Shown one piece after another: positions 1 through 8,328 of a stretch of 64,000 bases of DNA. The position numbers and the translations under genes were made by a program. How positions within the stretch are numbered: the first letter of the stretch is position 1; each line of letters starts with the position of its first letter. The notes beneath the pieces are model-generated. The model worked only from the letters and a program-made list of their open reading frames with translations. It ran no database searches and had not been told where the DNA came from. Source of the stretch: an uncultured Bacilli bacterium (GTDB lineage Bacteria; Bacillota_I; Bacilli_A; RF39; UBA660); assembly GCA_910577505.1 (NCBI GenBank), contig CAJTLN010000001.1, forward strand, positions 1 through 64,000, given 5' to 3'.

Positions 1-18
1 AATTTGACTTTTTTACTT

Positions 19-33
19 AGTTTTCAAAGATCA
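19..33 (-). promoter_or_regulatory. boxA-like element of a putative rRNA leader
   Basis: Read on the minus strand this is TGATCTTTGAAAACT, very close to the boxA element found in leaders and spacers of Bacilli rRNA operons, where NusB and S10 bind for antitermination. It lies about 50 bases downstream of a good minus-strand promoter and runs toward the left edge. The 16S gene itself is not in the window, so the assignment is inferred. Confidence 0.55.
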
Positions 34-71
34 TTTCTTGCTTCCAAGCTTTTTTTCTTGGTTGCATTAGT

Positions 72-235
72 AATATATCAAATCCCTCATCACTTTGTCA
101 ACTTTTTTTTTCATTTTTTTGAAAAACTTTTTTTGTTGACACTTTTTAGTGTAATTTACTGATTTAATATACTGATTTTATGCCTTCTTTCGAAAACATC
201 TTTTTCAGTATATAACAAAAAAAAAATAAATGCAA
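72..235 (-). promoter_or_regulatory. tandem minus-strand promoters, probably for an rRNA operon beyond the left edge
   Basis: Two sigma-A-like promoters point left. The proximal one has TTGACA (96-101), an 18-base spacer and TATATT (72-77). The distal one has TTGCAT (230-235), a 17-base spacer and TATACT (207-212). A small inverted repeat, ACACT-AAAA-AGTGT, lies between them. Tandem promoters followed by boxA are typical of rRNA operons in Bacilli. No gene is seen in 1-253 apart from these signals and T-rich tracts. Confidence 0.5.
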
Positions 236-241
236 CAAAAA

Positions 242-269
242 AATCAAAAAAAATTAATTTTTTTTGATT
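242..269 (-). terminator. A/T palindrome at the end of the DUF402 gene
   Basis: This is a perfect 28-base palindrome (14-base arms, AATC then eight A) that overlaps the stop codon of the DUF402 gene. It has no loop and only one G-C pair, so it is at best a weak terminator. Confidence 0.35.
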
Positions 270-787
270 TTCTCATAAATATCATAATATTTATCAACCA
301 TTCCAGTTTCAAAAGGTCCACTTTCACTACGTTTCTTATCAATTAAGAAAGATAATTCTGACTTTATTATTGAATCTAATTCATCCGAATAATGCATAAT
401 CTTTTTATGATAATTATATTCATTACGATCTAATACTCTAAATCCACCATCAGGAAACACTCTTAAATCCAAATCATAATCAATATATTTTATAGACTTA
501 CCATCAACTATATATGGTGATGCTATATTACAATAATAAAATAAACCAAATTTTTTTAATTGACCGATTATATTAAACCAATGATTCTTATAAAAGAATA
601 AAACAGCTGGTTCATTAGTCATATGGCTACGCCCATCTTTTTCTGTTATTTTTGTTCTACCATTTCCACAAACTAAATACTCATCATTATTTTCAAGTAC
701 AATAGCTTCATCAGAAGTATGTTCTAAAGTACCATCATGCTTATAACAATATATCTTTAGCTTATCTCCTACTTTAATATCATCCAT
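254..787 (-). CDS. DUF402 family nucleoside tri-/diphosphate phosphatase (YgaC-like)
   Basis: The 177-residue protein has the usual length and hallmark segments of the DUF402 family: a central YYCNIASPYIVDG-type stretch, then YIDYDLDLRVFPDGGF and a DRNEY segment. Characterised relatives such as Bacillus subtilis YgaC and staphylococcal Ntdp hydrolyse nucleoside tri- and diphosphates in the cytoplasm, using acidic residues to hold metal. The ATG follows an AAAGCGGGA ribosome binding site and a near-consensus promoter. The gene stands alone, divergent to nothing on its left. The family call is firm; the substrate here is inferred. Confidence 0.85.
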   Translation of the reverse strand: MDDIKVGDKLKIYCYKHDGTLEHTSDEAIVLENNDEYLVCGNGRTKITEKDGRSHMTNEPAVLFFYKNHWFNIIGQLKKFGLFYYCNIASPYIVDGKSIKYIDYDLDLRVFPDGGFRVLDRNEYNYHKKIMHYSDELDSIIKSELSFLIDKKRSESGPFETGMVDKYYDIYEKIKKN

Positions 788-808
788 AAAATCCCGCTTT
801 CGCTAACC

Positions 809-837
809 ATTATATAATATTTTTCCCAAAATAACAA
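809..837 (-). promoter_or_regulatory. promoter of the DUF402 gene
   Basis: Minus-strand TTGTTA (832-837), a 17-base spacer and a perfect TATAAT (809-814) lie about 20 bases before the DUF402 start codon. The preceding Ctp terminator ends just upstream. Confidence 0.6.
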
Positions 838-839
838 AC

Positions 840-862
840 AAAGATACCATATAGGTATCTTT
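840..862 (-). terminator. terminator of the Ctp protease gene
   Basis: AAAGATACC and GGTATCTTT arms enclose a five-base loop. The hairpin overlaps the protease stop codon. Confidence 0.7.
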
Positions 863-2342
863 ATTTACTTAAAAGTTCAATAGCTTTATCTAATTGCGTA
901 TCAAAAGTCTCGCCATTAGAAACTTTAATATTTATATCATAATCTGGAATAATTCCTACTTCATCAATACATTCACCATTAGGTCTTAACCATTTAGCTG
1001 AAGTATACTTAACTATTGAATCCTCATAATACTTCATTGTTTGAACTTTACCTTTACCATAAGTAGTCTTTCCAACTACTATAGCTCCATAACTATCATG
1101 TAATGCTGCTGTCAAAATCTCGGCTGCTGATGCCGTAGAGCTATTAACTAATATAGCTATTTTATATTCTCTTTTATCATTAGTTTCATCTTTAAATGCC
1201 GTTATTTTATTTTTATTCTCTAAAGAATATATAATTTCCCCTTTTTCCAAAAATAAATTAGCTATATTAGTTGCTGCATTTAAATATCCACCAGTATTAT
1301 TTCTTAAATCAATTATTAATGAATCCATTCCCTTTGTTTCCAAGTCCATTAAACTTTCTTGAAAATCTTCAAATGATTTTAACGAAAATGCATTCAATGA
1401 AATATACCCAATATTTTTTTTCTTATCTGGACTCTTTATTATATTAGATGTTGTTGAAGGTATACTAACAGTACTAGGGATAACATTAAATGTCATTTCT
1501 TGAGAATCTCTTTTAATTATAATAGAGTTTTCTTTATCCATCTTTATAAAAGAACCAATTTCTTCATAATTATCCATACTTACCTTATTATCATTGATTC
1601 CAATTATTATGTCTCCAGATTTTAAACCAGATTTTTCTGCTGGAGAGTTCTTATATATATCTTCAATGATATTACCCCTTATAACAATACCTACGCCTTC
1701 ATAAGTTCCATCCAACATCTCAGATAAATTATCTGAATCATTCTTATCTAAATAAATCGAATAATTATCTTCTAAGAAATTAAGCATACCTTCCATTGCA
1801 GCTTTCATCATATCTTCAGCATTTACTTCCTCATAGTAATTATCGATAATTTCAGAATATGTATTCAAAAATTCCTGGACATTTTTATCCGAAACAACGC
1901 TACTATCTATTAAATGAAGACTTTTTTTATATTGAAAGTTAAGAATAATTCCTGTCAAAACACATGAGATAATAGCAGTTCCAGCTACAACTAACAACAA
2001 ATCTAAAACATCTAAACTGAATCTTCCATTAAATTTTTTCTTTTGTTTTTTTACTTTTTTCTTTTTATAAAGTTTTACAGCAACACTTTCACTTTTTTTA
2101 TTCTTAATTGCACTTAAACTATCTTTGTCCTTCTTTGTTTTAGAAACTTTTATAAGTTTTCTATTATCTTCTTTAGATTTATCTTTATTAACTTTATTAT
2201 TAGATTTTACTTCTTTTTTATCAGCTTTTGTTTTAGTCGATGAAATATTATTAACTTTCTTCTCTAAAACATCTTGTTTGCTCTTTTTGCTAACTTTAGA
2301 TGAACTATTACTTTTAGTATTTTGTTTTTTCTCTTCTTTCAT
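861..2342 (-). CDS. membrane-anchored S41 C-terminal processing peptidase (CtpA/CtpB-like)
   Basis: The protein has a Lys/Ser-rich cytoplasmic tail of about 105 residues, one membrane segment (about 111-136), an N-terminal helical part, a PDZ domain (about 214-285, with GVGIVI and SGLKSGDII) and the S41 core. The likely catalytic Ser405 is in STASAAEI and the Lys430 partner is in TYGKGKV, so the enzyme should be an active periplasm-side (extracytoplasmic) Ser-Lys protease. The start was set at the ATG that follows GGAAGGTG; a TTG further out overlaps that site. The basic tail is far longer than in Bacillus CtpA and its role is unknown. Confidence 0.9.
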   Translation of the reverse strand: MKEEKKQNTKSNSSSKVSKKSKQDVLEKKVNNISSTKTKADKKEVKSNNKVNKDKSKEDNRKLIKVSKTKKDKDSLSAIKNKKSESVAVKLYKKKKVKKQKKKFNGRFSLDVLDLLLVVAGTAIISCVLTGIILNFQYKKSLHLIDSSVVSDKNVQEFLNTYSEIIDNYYEEVNAEDMMKAAMEGMLNFLEDNYSIYLDKNDSDNLSEMLDGTYEGVGIVIRGNIIEDIYKNSPAEKSGLKSGDIIIGINDNKVSMDNYEEIGSFIKMDKENSIIIKRDSQEMTFNVIPSTVSIPSTTSNIIKSPDKKKNIGYISLNAFSLKSFEDFQESLMDLETKGMDSLIIDLRNNTGGYLNAATNIANLFLEKGEIIYSLENKNKITAFKDETNDKREYKIAILVNSSTASAAEILTAALHDSYGAIVVGKTTYGKGKVQTMKYYEDSIVKYTSAKWLRPNGECIDEVGIIPDYDINIKVSNGETFDTQLDKAIELLSK

Positions 2343-2378
2343 AAATTCACCTTCCAATTAAAATAATAACATAAACAA

Positions 2379-2410
2379 AAAAAGTTTAATACCAAAATAT
2401 TAAACTTTTT
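2379..2410 (-). terminator. terminator after the 2.4 kb membrane protein gene
   Basis: Twelve-base arms (AAAAAGTTTAAT and ATTAAACTTTTT) flank an eight-base loop and give a U-run on the minus strand. Confidence 0.65.
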
Positions 2411-2417
2411 AAAATTA

Positions 2418-2960
2418 TTATTCTATTCCTAATTCTTTTTGCATCTTACTATAATCAACTATGTATTTATCAATCTTGCCATTTTTTACTTTTACTAATG
2501 TAATATCTCCAACTTTAATATCAGAAACACTTTGAGCCTTTTCATTAACATTTTCTGGATCATAATAATCAGCATTCATTGAGTTATCTAAATATATCGT
2601 ATAAATATGTAAATGTTTTTCTTTACTATTATACTTAGTTACTAATTGTGACATATCTACAGAAAATTTACCAGTTGCATTATATATAACTGCATAATAT
2701 TCATTATATGGTCTATTTAACAATTGTCCCATAATCGCAACGTTTTCATTTATAGTACCAGGAGTAACCTGTTCTGCTTCTTCATTTTTACTAAATAAAT
2801 CTTTAGTAACAAAAGCTCTAGTACATAAATAAATTGCTCCTACACATAATATTACTACCAATACAACTATTAAAAACTTTTTAATTTCTTCTTGTTCAGT
2901 AGTTTGATAATTAACTTTATTTCTTTTTGCTTTTTTTACTTTATTTTTTTCTTTTTCCAT
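2418..2960 (-). CDS. single-pass membrane protein, possibly thioredoxin-like fold without CXXC
   Basis: The 180-residue protein has a short basic cytoplasmic tail, one membrane segment (about 29-50) and an outside domain. Its pattern (an IMGQLLNRPYNEYYAVIYN segment, an IYTIYLDN strand, then ITLVKVKNGKI) recalls a thioredoxin-like fold, but no CXXC is present, so redox activity is unlikely. The ATG follows AAGGTGG. It sits just upstream of the Ctp gene on the same strand, but a terminator lies between. The fold is a guess from sequence pattern; the function is unknown. Confidence 0.6.
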   Translation of the reverse strand: MEKEKNKVKKAKRNKVNYQTTEQEEIKKFLIVVLVVILCVGAIYLCTRAFVTKDLFSKNEEAEQVTPGTINENVAIMGQLLNRPYNEYYAVIYNATGKFSVDMSQLVTKYNSKEKHLHIYTIYLDNSMNADYYDPENVNEKAQSVSDIKVGDITLVKVKNGKIDKYIVDYSKMQKELGIE

Positions 2961-3060
2961 TTAAACCACCTTGTCCCAATTATACCACATTTAAATACTA
3001 AATCAAATAAATGTTATAATCTTCATTCTTATAATGGTTTATTTTTTATTAATTTATTCC

Positions 3061-4098
3061 CTATTTTTCAACGACTAATGAACTTCCATTTAAAGAATCT
3101 GCTATTGTTAAAATTTCATCTGTCGAAAGATCATTACTAGCTAAATAGTAATCAACCTTATTAGAAGTCCAAGATAGAGAATTATTACTCAAAGCCCCTA
3201 TTGTATTACTTAACATTAAAGGATCTCCATAAACTGGAACAATTTCAAATTCTTCTTTAACCTTACTTGCTTCTTCTATTAAAACAAAATTCTTTTCTCC
3301 GTTAAAAGTTAAAATTACTCTTTCTCCATCTTCAGTATTAATTGTTTCTTTCCCCTTTAAATAAGTATTAGCTGGAACATACAACGGATAAATAATATCT
3401 TCTAACGCAGAAGTTTGCTTAGACTCATCACCATTTTCTACTTTGTCGCCATTCTTCTCATCCTCAGTATTACAACAATTTTCATCAATCATCTTATCAA
3501 CATCAAAATCACTTTCTTTCAAATTAGCTTTATAATCTATTTTATTAAAAGTAACTTTTATCATCATAATATCATCTGAATCATAAACACATACGTTTTT
3601 TAAATTCATATCTTTATCAAAAAACAATTTTTCATACTTAAAATTACTATTATTAGGATAAACAACAGGGACATTTAAAGAATATCCACTTTCTTCCTCC
3701 ATAAATTTCACTTCAGAAGCATCATTTATGTCTTTTACCAAAGTATTAAGAATATAAGACTGACTACTATTATATGGCCATTCACTTACAAACTTATAAC
3801 TTTTATTTAAACTAGGAGTAATAACATAAACTTCTCCATTATTTCTTAATATCATCTGCTCATGATTACTTAAAGTATTAACCATATCAACTTTAAAATA
3901 ATCATCATCCATATAATAAACTTTTATATCATATGTAAAAGTATCCTCTGCATTATATATTTCCATTTTACTATCTACTGTATAAGCTTTAGATGACTCT
4001 ACCTTATCCTTAAACTCCTCAATCAATTTATCCTTGTCAACTTTACCACACCCTGTTAATAACAATATACTTATTAACATAAATAATATTTTTTTCAT
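3061..4098 (-). CDS. lipoprotein with LolA/YdcC-like domain
   Basis: The start chosen (MKKILFML..., after AAGG) gives a classical lipoprotein signal with lipobox LLTGC, so the mature protein should be lipid-anchored at Cys17 and face outward. The N-terminal half (SKMEIYNAEDTFTYDIKVYY and YKFVSEW) resembles the LolA/MucB-like fold of Bacillus YdcC. The C-terminal half resembles the DUF4367-type domain that often follows it. A further-upstream ATG would add 26 residues that destroy the signal peptide. The gene is divergent from the YuzA-like gene. The family assignment is moderate and the ligand unknown. Confidence 0.7.
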   Translation of the reverse strand: MKKILFMLISILLLTGCGKVDKDKLIEEFKDKVESSKAYTVDSKMEIYNAEDTFTYDIKVYYMDDDYFKVDMVNTLSNHEQMILRNNGEVYVITPSLNKSYKFVSEWPYNSSQSYILNTLVKDINDASEVKFMEEESGYSLNVPVVYPNNSNFKYEKLFFDKDMNLKNVCVYDSDDIMMIKVTFNKIDYKANLKESDFDVDKMIDENCCNTEDEKNGDKVENGDESKQTSALEDIIYPLYVPANTYLKGKETINTEDGERVILTFNGEKNFVLIEEASKVKEEFEIVPVYGDPLMLSNTIGALSNNSLSWTSNKVDYYLASNDLSTDEILTIADSLNGSSLVVEK

Positions 4099-4200
4099 AA
4101 CACCAACCTTTTCTATTAAATAATATTTAATAAAAACGCAAATATTCATACATAAAAACAAAAAATATACAAACACTAATAATAGAAAAGGAAGGTTTAT

Positions 4201-4404
4201 ATGAGAATAATTAAGAAAATAGCACTTGTTCTTACAATTATTGGTGCATTAAACTGGGGTTTAATTGGTTTATTCAATTTAAACTTAGTTACTATGTTAA
4301 TAAAAAGCACTTTAATAAATAACATTATTTATATTGTTATTGGCGTTGCTTCAATAATTTGTATAGCATACTTTTTCGAAGAAAAAATGGCTCTAGAAGA
4401 CTAG
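4201..4404 (+). CDS. DUF378 small membrane protein (YuzA-like)
   Basis: The 67-residue protein has two membrane helices with the family signature GALNWGLIGLFNLNLV at residues 16-31. DUF378 proteins such as Bacillus YuzA are common and have no established function. The ATG follows AAGGAAGG at good spacing. The stop codon lies inside a shared terminator facing cdaR, so this is a stand-alone gene. Confidence 0.85.
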   Translation: MRIIKKIALVLTIIGALNWGLIGLFNLNLVTMLIKSTLINNIIYIVIGVASIICIAYFFEEKMALED

Positions 4405-4415
4405 AGTCATTTTTA
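4387..4415. terminator. bidirectional terminator between the YuzA-like gene and cdaR
   Basis: Ten-base arms ATGGCTCTAG and CTAGAGTCAT with an AAGA loop are followed by T-rich sequence on the plus strand and preceded by A-rich sequence. The hairpin lies between two convergent stop codons. Confidence 0.75.
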
Positions 4416-5801
4416 TTTTGTAAGCACAACATATACACTTTTAGTTACTATATATTGTAATCTTGAATCATTTCCTACTACTTTTACTTGAACAGAATAC
4501 TGACCTGTACTCATTCCAGTTAAATCAACATAAGCATATATATCCGAACTATTTTCATCGATTGAATTAATTACAGATTCAACACCAATTACTTGAACTT
4601 CAACAAATTTATCATTTTCTGAAACTAGATTTGCACTCAATCCATTTGGTACATTTGAAGTTCTAATACCATTTAAAGTAATTGTTCTTTGCTTAGCTTC
4701 ACCAAAATTAAGAACTACTGTAACACTCTCATCACTTATACTTCTTACTCCTGCTGGCTTAGAGAATGTAACCTTAGAAGTTTTAGACCCATTATTACCT
4801 TGACCATCAGCATCTATTGAAATAGGAATACTATCAATATTTTCTAACGCTGCTTCATCACCATATATAGTTGTTTCAAAATCACTAGAATTTACTCCAT
4901 TTATAGTAATAGATGAAATAGCTTTTCCACTTACTAAATTACCAGTAATTTGTACTTTAACAGGAACTCTCTTAGAGAATGAATCTAATTCAACCTTAGC
5001 ACTAATATTAGTTGCCACTATTTCTACATTCTCAATTATTCCACCATTAGAGCCATATGCAACAAGATTTAAATTATCTACTGTATATGTTCCTGCTTTA
5101 GTAAATTCGTCATTATTTAAGTCAATTAAAGCCTTTATAGAAGCTATAGAATCAATAGTTTCTTGTGAACCTCTAACTATTACATCAGATTTTGATAATT
5201 CAACAGATTTAACACTTAACTTAGGATCCAAATCATCTTGATTCATTAAATCATAAGTAATTGTTTTATTATCACTAACCTTTTCCTTTATAGTAACAGT
5301 AACATAAGTAGGATCAATCTTATAATTAACATTCTTAACAGGCTTATTATAAGATAATTTAACTCTTACTGGACTATCACTAGCTTGATAATCAGTCAAG
5401 TCAACTACAACCTTATTATCTCCTAATTGCTCTGCCAAATATATCTCTGTTTTATTACCTATCAAAGTCATATCAACATATTCTGGTACACCTTCAATAA
5501 CATAAGCACTACTATTATATTCTACCTCTACAGGTATATTATTCAAAATCTTAGCATCGTTATTAATTAATGAAATAGCTTCACTATCTACTAAACTAAA
5601 AAGTACTACAGCAAATATTAAAGATAAAATTAATAAAGCATTTGGTCTATTCAATAATTTCTCTATTTTACTATCTTTTCCTACTTTACTTTGAATCTTA
5701 TAAATTATTGTACTAATAGGAGTAACAATTAATTTATCAACTACTTTATACAAACTTTTAAATATCTTTTTGAAGGCATTATTCTTTTTCTTAGACTTCA
5801 C
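4413..5801 (-). CDS. cdaR: YbbR-domain regulator of diadenylate cyclase, CdaR
   Basis: The protein has a basic N-terminus, one membrane segment (about 54-71) and about four extracytoplasmic YbbR repeats with the typical VPVEVEYN, VPVKVQITG and ITLNGI blocks. In Bacillus and Listeria CdaR binds CdaA and tunes c-di-AMP synthesis. The start is a GTG sharing its first base with the last base of the cdaA TAG, with GGTGGAG upstream, so the two genes are translationally coupled. The usual third partner glmM does not follow. The family and partner are clear from sequence and context. Confidence 0.9.
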   Translation of the reverse strand: MKSKKKNNAFKKIFKSLYKVVDKLIVTPISTIIYKIQSKVGKDSKIEKLLNRPNALLILSLIFAVVLFSLVDSEAISLINNDAKILNNIPVEVEYNSSAYVIEGVPEYVDMTLIGNKTEIYLAEQLGDNKVVVDLTDYQASDSPVRVKLSYNKPVKNVNYKIDPTYVTVTIKEKVSDNKTITYDLMNQDDLDPKLSVKSVELSKSDVIVRGSQETIDSIASIKALIDLNNDEFTKAGTYTVDNLNLVAYGSNGGIIENVEIVATNISAKVELDSFSKRVPVKVQITGNLVSGKAISSITINGVNSSDFETTIYGDEAALENIDSIPISIDADGQGNNGSKTSKVTFSKPAGVRSISDESVTVVLNFGEAKQRTITLNGIRTSNVPNGLSANLVSENDKFVEVQVIGVESVINSIDENSSDIYAYVDLTGMSTGQYSVQVKVVGNDSRLQYIVTKSVYVVLTK

Positions 5802-6616
5802 TATTCTCCACCTTCACTTTCTGTACCATCTGCATCATAGAATAACTCAGTTTTTGGTTTTAATTCATCAACCAACATCATTCTAAATTCATCTAAGCTT
5901 AAGTTATAATGAATTTCATGATCTACTGCTATACTAATTCTACCAGTCTCCTCAGATACAATTAACGCAACAGCATCAGTCTCCTCTGCTATACCTAAAG
6001 CTGCTCTATGACGTGTTCCTAATTTTTTATTTAAATTAGGATCCATACTTGTCTTAAATACTGCACCAGCACAAGTTATCCTATCTCCTTGAATAATTAC
6101 ACCACCATCATGTAATGGACTATTAGGGAAAAATATAGTTCCTAATAAAGGGCTTGTTAAATCAGCATAAACTTTAGTTGCTGGAGTAATATAATCTTGT
6201 AATGAAACATCTCTTTCAATAACCATTAATGCTCCAATCTTATTCTTCTTAAGATACTCAACAGCATCCATAATTTCATATACTACTTTTTCTCTTTCTT
6301 CAACAGTCAATACCTTATGTCTTCCAAGTAACTTAGTTCTTCCTATAGATTCCAAGAAACTTCTAATCTCTGGTTGAAATAAAATTATAATTGCAAGTGG
6401 TCCCCATTCAAAAGCATACTCCAATAATATTCCAACTGTATATAAATGAAAGATGTCACTAAGTAATTTAAAAACTAATAATATTATAACACCTTTAACA
6501 ATAAGAATCATTTTAACATTATTTTTAACATTCTTTAAAATATAATAAGCCATACACCATACAATGCATATGTCTAATATCTTCGTAAAAATTGACCATA
6601 TAGTAGATAAAGTCAT
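5801..6616 (-). CDS. cdaA: diadenylate cyclase CdaA (c-di-AMP synthase)
   Basis: The protein has three N-terminal membrane helices (residues about 10-80) and a DAC domain. It joins two ATP into c-di-AMP at the membrane. The RHR motif is intact (Arg202-His203-Arg204 in GTRHRAALGI). The usual DGA motif reads Asp170-Gly171-Gly172, a conservative change. The length of 271 is normal. The ATG follows AGAGGAG. It is the first gene of a two-gene unit with cdaR, the normal arrangement for this enzyme. Confidence 0.95.
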   Translation of the reverse strand: MTLSTIWSIFTKILDICIVWCMAYYILKNVKNNVKMILIVKGVIILLVFKLLSDIFHLYTVGILLEYAFEWGPLAIIILFQPEIRSFLESIGRTKLLGRHKVLTVEEREKVVYEIMDAVEYLKKNKIGALMVIERDVSLQDYITPATKVYADLTSPLLGTIFFPNSPLHDGGVIIQGDRITCAGAVFKTSMDPNLNKKLGTRHRAALGIAEETDAVALIVSEETGRISIAVDHEIHYNLSLDEFRMMLVDELKPKTELFYDADGTESEGGE

Positions 6617-6682
6617 TCCTTCACGCTCCTCTTTACGATACTAATTATAACATTTATATACCATAAAAAACAACCCAAAGAA

Positions 6683-6705
6683 AAAAAGAACAATCAGTTC
6701 TTTTT
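6683..6705 (-). terminator. terminator of the DUF3048 gene
   Basis: Arms AAAAAGAAC and GTTCTTTTT with a five-base loop lie directly after the stop codon. Confidence 0.6.
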
Positions 6706-6708
6706 ATT

Positions 6709-7788
6709 CTACGAAATAGATATATTGCCACTCATAGGAACAATTTGAATAAAGGTATTGCCATCATTAACCTTTAATTCAGTACCATCTTTTAATGTAT
6801 AAACTGTTTGAGCACTCCTAGAAGATTTATTCCAATTTATTGGAACAGCATATCCATTACTTATAAAATATCCTTTTCCACTGCCAATATTGTCAATATC
6901 TTGTCGTCCTTTTACATCACCATTTAACGTGTGATTAGACACCTGATAAGCTATAATATTTTTAGCCGTATACTGTTCTTTTGTAACATAATCCTTATGA
7001 GCTTTATCATTAACATATCTTAAATAATTTCCACTAACTTCATCATATTTATAACTTGTTGTTACAACTCCAGAATATTTTAAATCAATATCTTTTGCTG
7101 AAATAACGCCATCTAATTGATTCATTTCTATATCATCAATTGAATAATCTAATAACAATTTTTTATTAGAAGTATTTCTATATCCAAATTTACTAATTCC
7201 CTTCTTTATAAATTCCATATTAGTATATCCAGTATGCTCTAAACTAACATTTAAACTATTATCCCTATAAAAATAAGAATTCTCATAATATAATCCATTA
7301 ATATTATCTATGCCCAATCTCTCAATATCTTGTTTAGCCTGATCACTATATCCCCAATGAACATATATAGCATCATTTTCTAATGCATAATCTAAAAAAT
7401 AATGTCTTGAACTACGAACAGAACCTATTTTACTAACATCTTTATCCTTATAAACAGCCATATATCTAGTAGATCCACCTTCAACTATTATTTCATAAAC
7501 TAAATAAGCATCTTGTAATCCCATATGATAATTTCTTGCGGAATTATGATTATTAATCATTACTGCGATAGGTCTTGAGTTACTATTTATATCTACTACT
7601 TTTAATTTCTTTTCTTCCTTATTAGGCAATATTTCTTTAGTTATATTTTTAGCTTTATCAATAAATCCTTTTAAATTACCCTTAATAAAAAACACTTCTA
7701 ATCCTATTAAAACAATTAAAATTAATATTATCAGTAAATAAATTTTTCCTCTTTTTTTATGTTTATTATTTTTATTACCTTTAGACAT
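6709..7788 (-). CDS. DUF3048 (YerB-like) membrane-anchored protein
   Basis: The 359-residue protein has a basic N-terminus, one membrane helix (about 16-35) and an outside DUF3048 region with RPIAVMINNH, YEIIVEGG and the SVRSSRHYFLDYA block typical of Bacillus YerB. YerB-type proteins are extracytoplasmic and have no proven activity. The ATG follows TAGGTGA. It is a single gene with its own terminator. The family is firm; the function is unknown. Confidence 0.85.
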   Translation of the reverse strand: MSKGNKNNKHKKRGKIYLLIILILIVLIGLEVFFIKGNLKGFIDKAKNITKEILPNKEEKKLKVVDINSNSRPIAVMINNHNSARNYHMGLQDAYLVYEIIVEGGSTRYMAVYKDKDVSKIGSVRSSRHYFLDYALENDAIYVHWGYSDQAKQDIERLGIDNINGLYYENSYFYRDNSLNVSLEHTGYTNMEFIKKGISKFGYRNTSNKKLLLDYSIDDIEMNQLDGVISAKDIDLKYSGVVTTSYKYDEVSGNYLRYVNDKAHKDYVTKEQYTAKNIIAYQVSNHTLNGDVKGRQDIDNIGSGKGYFISNGYAVPINWNKSSRSAQTVYTLKDGTELKVNDGNTFIQIVPMSGNISIS

Positions 7789-7870
7789 ATATTCACCTAC
7801 TATCTTACCTTGATTATATCATACTTAAATAATAAGCAAATAATTCTTAAAATATACTTAACACAAAAAA

Positions 7871-7889
7871 GACAAGTATAAAACTTGTC
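7871..7889 (-). terminator. smpB terminator
   Basis: GACAAGT and ACTTGTC arms with a five-base loop are followed on the minus strand by a run of six U. It closes the rnr-smpB unit. Confidence 0.75.
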
Positions 7890-7890
7890 A

Positions 7891-8328
7891 TTATCTACTC
7901 CTTTGCGCTTCTCTTTTTAAATCGCGCTCTTTTATAGTTTCTCTCTTATCATACAGTTTTTTACCTTTACCTACTCCTAAAAGTACTTTAACCTTATTCC
8001 TTACTAGGTAGGCTTTAACTGGAACTAAACTATATCCTTCTTTATCAATCTTTTCTTTTAACTTCTTAATTTCATTCTTATGAAGTAAAAGTTTTCTAGG
8101 TCTTCTCTCTTGATGATTGAACTGATTACCTTCTTCATACTTAGCAATATACATATTTACTAAATATACCTCATTATTACGTATTAATGCAAAAGTATCT
8201 TTTAAATCACCAGAACCTCTTCTTAAAGACTTTATTTCTGTCCCTTTAAGTTCAATTCCACACTCAATAGTTTCTTCTATATAATAATCAAAATTAGCTT
8301 TCTTGTTTTTTATTTCCATCTTTCTCAT
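7891..8328 (-). CDS. smpB: SsrA-binding protein SmpB
   Basis: SmpB binds tmRNA and brings it to stalled ribosomes for trans-translation. The sequence carries the family blocks NKKANFDYYIEETIE, GIELKGTEIKSLR and GKKLYDKRETIKERD, and ends in a basic tail. The gene overlaps the 3' end of rnr by about 35 bases, which suggests translational coupling. The exact start is uncertain: TTG 8331, ATG 8328 and ATG 8319 are all possible, with AAAGG just upstream. The rnr-smpB pairing is conserved in Bacilli. Confidence 0.95.
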   Translation of the reverse strand: MRKMEIKNKKANFDYYIEETIECGIELKGTEIKSLRRGSGDLKDTFALIRNNEVYLVNMYIAKYEEGNQFNHQERRPRKLLLHKNEIKKLKEKIDKEGYSLVPVKAYLVRNKVKVLLGVGKGKKLYDKRETIKERDLKREAQRSR

